DNA of 34,568 nucleotides from JACQNR01 sp049515175 (GTDB taxonomy: Bacteria; Acidobacteriota; Terriglobia; UBA7540). Location of the stretch: the NCBI GenBank assembly GCA_049515175.1, contig JBEKUI010000011.1, positions 1 to 34,568 of the forward strand, given 5' to 3'. The notes below the pieces were generated by a model. It was not told the origin of the DNA. It saw nothing but the letters and a program-made list of their open reading frames with translations, and did not search any database. A program made the translations under genes and the position numbers. This document shows positions 29,661 to 34,568 of this stretch, one piece after another; the first letter of the stretch is position 1, and every line of letters starts with the position of its first letter.

Positions 29661-29760
29661 ACTAGAAATTGGAAATTGGAAAGTGGAAACTAAGAACGAA
29701 CGCCCGGAACAAGTTCGAGTTTCCAGTTTCTAGTTTCCAATTTCCAGTTTCCAATTTCTG
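29661..29760. repeat. Inverted heptamer-repeat element G between atpG and atpD
   Basis: The left arm is ACTAGAA, ATTGGAA, ATTGGAA, AGTGGAA, ACTAAGA (29661-29695). The right arm is GTTTCCA, GTTTCTA, GTTTCCA, ATTTCCA, GTTTCCA, ATTTCTG (29719-29760). The arms are inverted copies with a 23-nt loop, so the atpG-atpD intercistronic RNA could form a long hairpin. Confidence 0.88.
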
Positions 29761-29783
29761 CTCCGAACTTCCGACTGCCTTCC

Positions 29784-30638
29784 TCACACTCCTGCCGCGC
29801 CGCTCACAATCTCGATAATCTCCCTGGTGATCGCAGCCTGGCGCACGCGATTCATATGGAGCGTGAGCGAGTCGATCATTTCTCGGGCGTTGTTGGTGGC
29901 GGCGTCCATGGCCGTCATGCGCGCCGCAAACTCCGCCGCCGCCGATTCGAGCAGGGCGCGGTACACCTCAATTTCGACGTAGCGGGGGAGGAGCGAGCTA
30001 AAGATCTCGGCCGCCGGCTGTTCATAGATGTAATCAATCAGCGCCTCACCCTTCTTCGGCTCCATGGGCTTGATGGGGAGATAGCGTTCCCGCGTCAGGC
30101 GCTGGGTGAGGAGTGTCTTGGATTCGTTGTAAATGAAGTCCACCGCATCGATTTCCTGCTTCGAATAGAGATCGATGATCTGCGCGGCGATCTCCTGCGC
30201 GTGCGAAAAGTCCAGCCGTGTAAAGATCCCCGCGTACTCAGAAACCATCTCGACGGGCCTGCGCCGGAAGATGTCGCGGCCCTTGCGCCCCACGGCGATC
30301 ATGGAGACCCGGCGCGCCCGATTTTCCTCCAAGTAGTCCTGCGCGGCGCGAATCAGATTGGTATTGAAGGCGCCGCAGAGGCCCTTATCGCCGGTGACGA
30401 GCACCAGCAGCAGTTTTTCGACGGGACGCTCGGCGAGCAGGGGGTGGGCGCGCTGTTCCGTACGCGCCGCGAGACTCGACAGCAATTCCAGCATCTGACG
30501 TGCGTACGGCCGGGCGTTGAAGACCCGTTCCTGAGCGCGGCGCAAGCGGGCGGCGGCCACCATCTTCATCGCCCGGGTGATCTGCTGGGTGTTCTTCACC
30601 GAGCGGATGCGGCGTCGGATGTCGAGAAGCGTCGGCAT
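29784..30638 (-). CDS. atpG: ATP synthase F1 subunit gamma
   Basis: This encodes 284 residues. The N-terminal helix RSVKNTQQITRAMKMVAAAR and the C-terminal MTAMDAATNNAREMIDSLTL plus NRVRQAAITREIIEIVSGAA are the two long helices forming the rotor shaft; LVLVTGDKGLCGAFNTNLIR is another conserved block. It starts 19 nt after the alpha stop, as expected in one transcript, and is followed by element G before beta. Confidence 0.96.
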   Translation of the reverse strand: MPTLLDIRRRIRSVKNTQQITRAMKMVAAARLRRAQERVFNARPYARQMLELLSSLAARTEQRAHPLLAERPVEKLLLVLVTGDKGLCGAFNTNLIRAAQDYLEENRARRVSMIAVGRKGRDIFRRRPVEMVSEYAGIFTRLDFSHAQEIAAQIIDLYSKQEIDAVDFIYNESKTLLTQRLTRERYLPIKPMEPKKGEALIDYIYEQPAAEIFSSLLPRYVEIEVYRALLESAAAEFAARMTAMDAATNNAREMIDSLTLHMNRVRQAAITREIIEIVSGAAGV

Positions 30639-30657
30639 AAGAAAGAATCAGTGAATA

Positions 30658-32187
30658 TCAGGCGGCCTTCTTGCGCTCCGCCACGAATTTGGCCTTGAAC
30701 TCCTCGAGCATCTTGCGCACATCGGCACGCAGTGCGTCGTCAAGCTGTTTCTTCTCGGCGAGCTGCTTGGCCACCGAGGGGTACGAGTGGTCCATGAATT
30801 CGTAGAGAGCCTTTTCGAAGGGCAGGCAGTCGCTAATTTCGAGGTCATCCAGGTACCCGTTGGTTGCGGCAAAGATGGTGACGATCTGTTTCTCGACCGA
30901 TAGCGGCACGAACTGGTCCTGCTTGAGGATTTCCGTCAACCGGCGGCCGCGATTGAGCTGTGCCTGCGTGGTCTTGTCGAGGTCGCTGCCGAATTGCGCG
31001 AAGGCCGCCAACTCGCGGAACTGCGCAAGCTCCAGCCGCAGGGTTCCCGCCACCTGCTTCATCGCCTTGATCTGGGCGTTGCCGCCCACGCGCGACACCG
31101 AAATACCGACGTTCATGGCCGGCCGGATGCCGGTGTTGAACATGTCGGTCTCCAGATAGATCTGGCCGTCGGTAATCGAGATGACGTTAGTCGGGATGTA
31201 GGCGGACACATCGCCCGCCTGCGTTTCAATAATGGGCAGCGCGGTGAGCGAGCCGCCACCCAATTCCTTGTTCAGCTTGGCCGCGCGTTCGAGCAGGCGG
31301 GAATGGAGATAAAACACATCGCCCGGATACGCCTCCCGGCCGGGCGGACGCCGCAGCAGCAGCGAGATCTCGCGATACGACACCGCGTGCTTGGAGAGGT
31401 CGTCATAAATGCAGAGCGCGTGCCGGCCGCGGTCGCGAAAATATTCGCCCATGGCGCAGCCCGCGTAGGGCGCGATGTATTGCATCGGCGCGGGATCGGA
31501 GGCGCCCGCCTCCACCACGATGCTGTACTTCATCGCGTCGTATTCTTCCAGCGTCTTGACCACCTGGGCGATCGTCGAGCGCTTCTGCCCGATGGCCACG
31601 TAGATGCAGATGACGTCGCCGCCGCGCTGGTTGAGAATTGTGTCCAGGGCGATGGCGGTCTTGCCGATCTGGCGGTCGCCGATGATGAGTTCGCGTTGGC
31701 CCCGGCCTATTGGAATCATCGAATCGATGCACTTGAGGCCGGTCTGCAGCGGCTCGCGCACCGGCATGCGGTCCACGACGCCGGGCGCCAGGCGCTCGAC
31801 GGGGTTGAACGTCTCGGTGATGATCGCCCCCTTGCCGTCGGTGGGGCGGCCCAGAGCGTCCACGACGCGGCCGACCAGCGCCTCGCCCACTGGCACGGAC
31901 ATGATGCGCTTGGTGCGCTTGACCGTGTCGCCTTCCTTGATCAGGGTGTAATCGCCCAGCAGCACCGCGCTGACCTGGTCTTCTTCCAGGTTCAGCGCCA
32001 GGCCCGCCACGTCATGCGGGAGGTCGAGCAGTTCGCCGGCCATGGCGTTCTCCAGGCCGTGGATGCGCGCCACACCGTCGCCGACCGAGATGACCGTCCC
32101 GACTTCACTGATCGCAACGCTGCGGTCGTAGTTCTCGATCTGCTCGCGGATGATTTTGGTTATTTCGTCAGCTCGAATCTGTGCCAT
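30658..32187 (-). CDS. atpA: ATP synthase F1 subunit alpha
   Basis: This encodes 509 residues, full length. It has the P-loop GDRQIGKT (170-177), the N-terminal beta-barrel with SVGDGVARIHGLENAMAGEL, and LLLRRPPGREAYPGDVFYLH. The alpha subunit binds regulatory nucleotide and supplies the catalytic Arg to the beta site. The C-terminus ends with a Lys/Ala-rich helix. It lies 94 nt after atpH. Confidence 0.97.
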   Translation of the reverse strand: MAQIRADEITKIIREQIENYDRSVAISEVGTVISVGDGVARIHGLENAMAGELLDLPHDVAGLALNLEEDQVSAVLLGDYTLIKEGDTVKRTKRIMSVPVGEALVGRVVDALGRPTDGKGAIITETFNPVERLAPGVVDRMPVREPLQTGLKCIDSMIPIGRGQRELIIGDRQIGKTAIALDTILNQRGGDVICIYVAIGQKRSTIAQVVKTLEEYDAMKYSIVVEAGASDPAPMQYIAPYAGCAMGEYFRDRGRHALCIYDDLSKHAVSYREISLLLRRPPGREAYPGDVFYLHSRLLERAAKLNKELGGGSLTALPIIETQAGDVSAYIPTNVISITDGQIYLETDMFNTGIRPAMNVGISVSRVGGNAQIKAMKQVAGTLRLELAQFRELAAFAQFGSDLDKTTQAQLNRGRRLTEILKQDQFVPLSVEKQIVTIFAATNGYLDDLEISDCLPFEKALYEFMDHSYPSVAKQLAEKKQLDDALRADVRKMLEEFKAKFVAERKKAA

Positions 32188-32281
32188 CGTTCCTGCCTCG
32201 GCCCGCAGGTTTTCGGCGGGCCCTCAAACCGTTACCCAGAATTATTGCTTTCCCAACTGACGAACCCAGCGAACAGGCGAA

Positions 32282-32821
32282 TTACCGAGACATCAGCCGT
32301 TCCCGGATGCGCTGCAAGTGGCCGCGCACCGAGCCGTCGTAAATCGTGCTGCCCATCTGGGCCGTGATCCCGCCCAGCAACTTGGCATCAATATCGAACT
32401 CTACTTCCGCGCGCTTGCGGGTGATGGTTTCGAACCGCGCTACCAGCGTCCGCCGTTCGTCCTCGGAGAGTTCCGCCGCCGAAGCAATCCGCACTTGCGC
32501 GATCCCCATCCGCTCGTTGGCGATCTTCGCGAACGCCTCAATGATGCCCTTCAGGGCCGGCAAGCGGTAGTTCGCGAGCAGCACCCGCAAGAAATTCGCC
32601 ACCGTCGCTGAGGGGCCGAGCCGCGCCAGAAGAGCTTCGAGGATTCGCCTCTTGTCCGCCAGGGCAATGGCGGGAGTTCGCAACACGTCGCGGAGCTCGG
32701 CGCTCTGGCGATAGACCGCGGCAAACGCCTGGAGGTCATCCAGCGTTCGGCGATATTCACCCGTGCGACTCACCATGTCGGCGAGGGCGCGGGCGTATCG
32801 GCTGGCGATGGCTGTAGCCAT
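32282..32821 (-). CDS. atpH: ATP synthase F1 subunit delta
   Basis: This encodes 179 residues. It is the OSCP/delta stalk protein joining F1 to the b subunits: N-terminal six-helix domain (IASRYARALADMVSRTGEYR) and the C-terminal conserved end DAKLLGGITAQMGSTIYDGS, then VRGHLQRIRERL. It lies between the b and alpha genes, the common order in F-type operons. The gap to the b gene is 52 nt. Confidence 0.94.
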   Translation of the reverse strand: MATAIASRYARALADMVSRTGEYRRTLDDLQAFAAVYRQSAELRDVLRTPAIALADKRRILEALLARLGPSATVANFLRVLLANYRLPALKGIIEAFAKIANERMGIAQVRIASAAELSEDERRTLVARFETITRKRAEVEFDIDAKLLGGITAQMGSTIYDGSVRGHLQRIRERLMSR

Positions 32822-32873
32822 GTTCGTTGGGGCTGAATCTTAAACGTGCTGCTGCAACTACCTTGCTTCCCGG

Positions 32874-33482
32874 TCAGACCTTCAGTCGCTCGGCAAACTG
32901 GCTTACGAGGCGCGCTTGAGTCGGAGGGTCCATGCGCTGGGCAATCATCTGCTCGGCCATCTCGACGGCCAGGCGCGCCGCGTGAAGCCGCAGTTCAAGC
33001 CGGGCCTGCTTCCCGGCAACGTCCATCTGCACGCGGACGGAGTCGAGTATCTTTCCCGCCTCCCGTGCGGCCGTCTCGCGCAGGTGGGCGTGCTCCTCCT
33101 CCATCTCCTTGAGGGCCGAGGCGCGGAAGGCGGCCATCTCCGCCTCAAAGTTCTGCAACTTCAGTTCCACGGCACGAAGCTGCGCCTCCGCAGCTTCCAG
33201 CGCTTTTCGGCCTTCTGACAGACTCTTCTCAATCGCGGCGGAACGGTCCGAGAAGAATTGGGCAAGAGGCTTGCGCAAAACATAACCCAGGCCGGCCACC
33301 AGGATCACGAAGTTAATCCACTTGAAGATCGCGCTGTGGCCCTCGTGGCTTTCTCCGCCCTCTGCTTCCGCTGCCGCGGCCGGTTCCTCGCGTTCGGCCC
33401 GGAGAATCGGCGCCTGCAGGCACCCCAGAAGGAAGAGTCCGAGCAGAAGCGTCAGGAGCGAGCGGTGGCCGAGACGCCTCAA
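32874..33482 (-). CDS. atpF: ATP synthase subunit b with a predicted N-terminal lipoprotein-like signal
   Basis: This encodes 202 residues from a TTG at 33482 that shares four bases (TTGA) with the stop of the preceding b'-type gene; AGGAGGG just upstream supports it. An N-terminal hydrophobic segment ends in LLGC (LLTLLLGLFLLGC, residues 9-21), a lipobox-like signal. After a Glu/Ala-rich stretch comes the true membrane anchor (FKWINFVILVAGLGYVLRKP, about 53-72) and the long charged stalk helix (DRSAAIEKSLSEGRKALEAA). Normal b subunits have only one membrane segment, so this extension is unusual. It forms the peripheral stalk with the b'-type subunit. Confidence 0.9.
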   Translation of the reverse strand: MRRLGHRSLLTLLLGLFLLGCLQAPILRAEREEPAAAAEAEGGESHEGHSAIFKWINFVILVAGLGYVLRKPLAQFFSDRSAAIEKSLSEGRKALEAAEAQLRAVELKLQNFEAEMAAFRASALKEMEEEHAHLRETAAREAGKILDSVRVQMDVAGKQARLELRLHAARLAVEMAEQMIAQRMDPPTQARLVSQFAERLKV

Positions 33483-33949
33483 TTGGCCCTCCTCGAACCC
33501 TCGGCGGGCGCGCCGCCGAGCAACGAGTTGGAAATTTCCGCTGCCAGCGCCTGGCAGGTTACCTGAAGCTCCATCTTGGTCTTTTCGACGTCCGCAGCCA
33601 GTTCGGCTCGAGCCTGAGCCAGGCGCGCCTCGCTCTCCTGGCGGGCCTGATGCAGTGCGGCTTCGCGCTCCGCGAGCACCTTCTTGCGCTCCGCTTCGCG
33701 CTGACGGTAGAACTCCTGCCGGACGGTCTGGAACGCCGCCTCGTATTCGCGCGCCCGGGTTTCCGCCAGCGCTGCCTGCTCCCGCGCTTTCTCCAATGCG
33801 CCGGTCGTCCGGGCCTCGCGCTCGCTGAGGACCTCCGCCAGCCGCCGGAAAAGTAGCCGCTCGAGTAGGATCAGCAGGAGGAATACGAAGATGATGGTGG
33901 GAACACTCTGGAGGAACAAGTTCCCCAGGCGAGTCGCGATCTCTGCCAT
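33479..33949 (-). CDS. atpF: ATP synthase subunit b/b' (second b-type stator)
   Basis: This encodes 156 residues. One membrane helix (VPTIIFVFLLLILLERLLFR, about 16-35) is followed by a long coiled-coil with Arg/Glu/Ala (EREARTTGALEKAREQAALA, EAERKKVLAEREAALHQARQ) that forms the stator stalk. Its end overlaps the start of the next b gene. Paired, non-identical b genes are typical of operons in several phyla. It is first in the operon here; atpB and atpE, often upstream, are not in view. Confidence 0.92.
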   Translation of the reverse strand: MAEIATRLGNLFLQSVPTIIFVFLLLILLERLLFRRLAEVLSEREARTTGALEKAREQAALAETRAREYEAAFQTVRQEFYRQREAERKKVLAEREAALHQARQESEARLAQARAELAADVEKTKMELQVTCQALAAEISNSLLGGAPAEGSRRAN

Positions 33950-33973
33950 TGCGAGCCGTCAGCCTTATCGACA

Positions 33974-33990
33974 GTAATTCTCTGAATTAC
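33974..33990. promoter_or_regulatory. Inverted repeat in the atp leader
   Basis: GTAATTC-TCT-GAATTAC is a perfect 7-bp inverted repeat with a 3-nt centre, 11 nt downstream of the atp -10 box on the minus strand. It may be an operator or a 5' leader hairpin. Confidence 0.4.
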
Positions 33991-34000
33991 AAAGAGAAAG

Positions 34001-34030
34001 AAGTTAGCACGCTCCTTCGTGGGGTGTCAA
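34001..34030 (-). promoter_or_regulatory. Promoter of the ATP synthase operon
   Basis: On the minus strand TTGACA (34030-34025, a perfect -35) is followed after 18 nt by TAACTT (34006-34001, four of six -10 matches). It lies 52 nt before the b' start at 33949, and no gene intervenes. The convergent or upstream gene at 34123-34512 ends about 90 nt before it. Confidence 0.6.
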
Positions 34031-34122
34031 GAATCGGCGCCCTGGAATCGCCGCGCCGCAGGGCTGGGCGGAAGAACGTCACCTCGCGGCAACGCAGCGA
34101 ATCCCGCTTGCTGAGTCCCCCA

Positions 34123-34512
34123 TCACAGATCCGCGATGCGCAGCGTTGCATCGGAGTTCTTCCAGGCGGCTTCAAACCCGCGGCGGACCCATTCGGCGTC
34201 GGCCAGTTTCTTCTGGGCTTTGAGGCTCTCTGCGAGCCCGAAGAGCGACCGCGGGTTGCGCGGATTGCGGTCGAGGTCGGCGGCGCGCTGAAACGATCGA
34301 ACGGACTCATCGTGGTTGAAGCCGAAGATCAGCGTCAGACCCTGATCGAAGAACTTCTGAGCCTCGGCGTTGCGAGTCGCGATGGGATGGTGATGGTCTC
34401 CCAAGCCCGCGAGCAGTTGGGCTGGCTTCGTCGCCTCGGCGGGGTGATCGTGCTGCCCCATGACGACCGGGCACAGCATCAGTAGGATGACGATAGATCT
34501 CAGAATTCTCAC
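34123..34512 (-). CDS. Secreted TPR-family protein, apparently with a large internal deletion
   Basis: This encodes 129 residues. A signal sequence (MRILRSIVILLMLCPVVMG) is followed by the typical beginning of a longer bacterial TPR protein family (GDHHHPIATRNAEAQKFFDQ, GLTLIFGFNHDESVRSFQRA). Then, after AADLD, the sequence jumps to the family's usual ending (RNPRNPRSLFGLAESLKAQK, AWKNSDATLRIADL). From family knowledge the full protein has several hundred more residues in between. The frame is intact, so a shortened product could be made. It may be functional or a decaying gene; the start is fixed by the signal peptide. Confidence 0.65.
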   Translation of the reverse strand: MRILRSIVILLMLCPVVMGQHDHPAEATKPAQLLAGLGDHHHPIATRNAEAQKFFDQGLTLIFGFNHDESVRSFQRAADLDRNPRNPRSLFGLAESLKAQKKLADAEWVRRGFEAAWKNSDATLRIADL

Positions 34513-34568
34513 GAATCCCTCGATGGAATTGGGGTGAAAAATATTCTACTGACAAAATGTCGGAATCG

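Noticed and set aside
28075..29760. CRISPR-like array in the atp operon gaps
   Set aside because: The repeats are 7-8 bases in direct tandem with no unique spacers, and the arms are inverted. No cas genes are present.
30994..32367. 457-codon plus-strand open frame opposite atpA
   Set aside because: It is the reverse complement of a highly conserved alpha subunit.
1..34568. tRNA, rRNA or insertion-sequence genes
   Set aside because: I looked for T-loop-like GTTCGA motifs, rRNA-like conserved blocks and transposase motifs and found no convincing case.

Overview
The window looks like a chromosomal segment of a GC-rich, Gram-negative, probably environmental bacterium, most likely Acidobacteriota. 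The reasons are: lpxB (lipid A synthesis); a split ATP synthase operon that starts with two b-type stator subunits and carries no atpB or atpE; a bacterial PolB2-type DNA polymerase with an accessory ATPase-like gene; a PQQ-propeller protein ending in a DUF3471-like domain; and many dispersed palindromic and tandem-heptamer repeats. The assignment is inferred from gene content only. No rRNA, tRNA, CRISPR array or insertion sequence was found.

Layout. (1) 1-3080, minus: a three-gene cassette of a degenerate-P-loop RecA-like protein, a small helical protein and a family-B DNA polymerase (PolB2-like, running off the left edge). Both larger genes are interrupted in frame by repeat elements. (2) 3200-3805: an RHH antitoxin/RelE-ParE toxin pair with a promoter-operator and a terminator. 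(3) 3834-11982: mostly single metabolic genes: FAD-linked oxidoreductase, PQQ propeller, metallo-beta-lactamase-fold protein, VOC protein, class I glutamine amidotransferase-like hydrolase, a probable SELENOPROTEIN of the ArsC/Spx family (in-frame UGA followed by a SECIS-like hairpin), a macrodomain protein and a MidA-type methyltransferase. (4) 12150-19226, minus: M1-type metallopeptidase with TPRs, lpxB, and the two halves of a heterodimeric ABC exporter; the exporter and lpxB look co-transcribed. (5) 19402-27265: CCA-adding enzyme, a 46-residue membrane protein, a radical-SAM gene remnant, a DUF1232 protein, a Gfo/Idh/MocA oxidoreductase, an O-methyltransferase-like protein and several lineage-type membrane or secreted proteins, one behind a candidate sigma-54 promoter. 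(6) 27431-33949, minus: a hydrolase remnant and the ATP synthase operon b'-b-delta-alpha-gamma-beta-epsilon with a good promoter. (7) 34123-34512, minus: an internally deleted TPR-family protein.

Three themes deserve attention. First, the UGA at 9689 sits exactly where a redox cysteine is expected and is followed 21 nt later by a hairpin whose apical bases resemble the E. coli fdhF SECIS, so this gene would be split or truncated by standard gene calling. Second, at least eight elements built from tandem 7- or 8-base units, most of them in inverted arms, occur in gaps of operons and inside coding regions; their unit sequences differ but their architecture is the same. Third, the PolB2 cassette combines polymerase motifs lacking expected catalytic residues with an accessory ATPase-like gene, resembling in layout (not in sequence) the ImuA/ImuB/DnaE2 mutasome.
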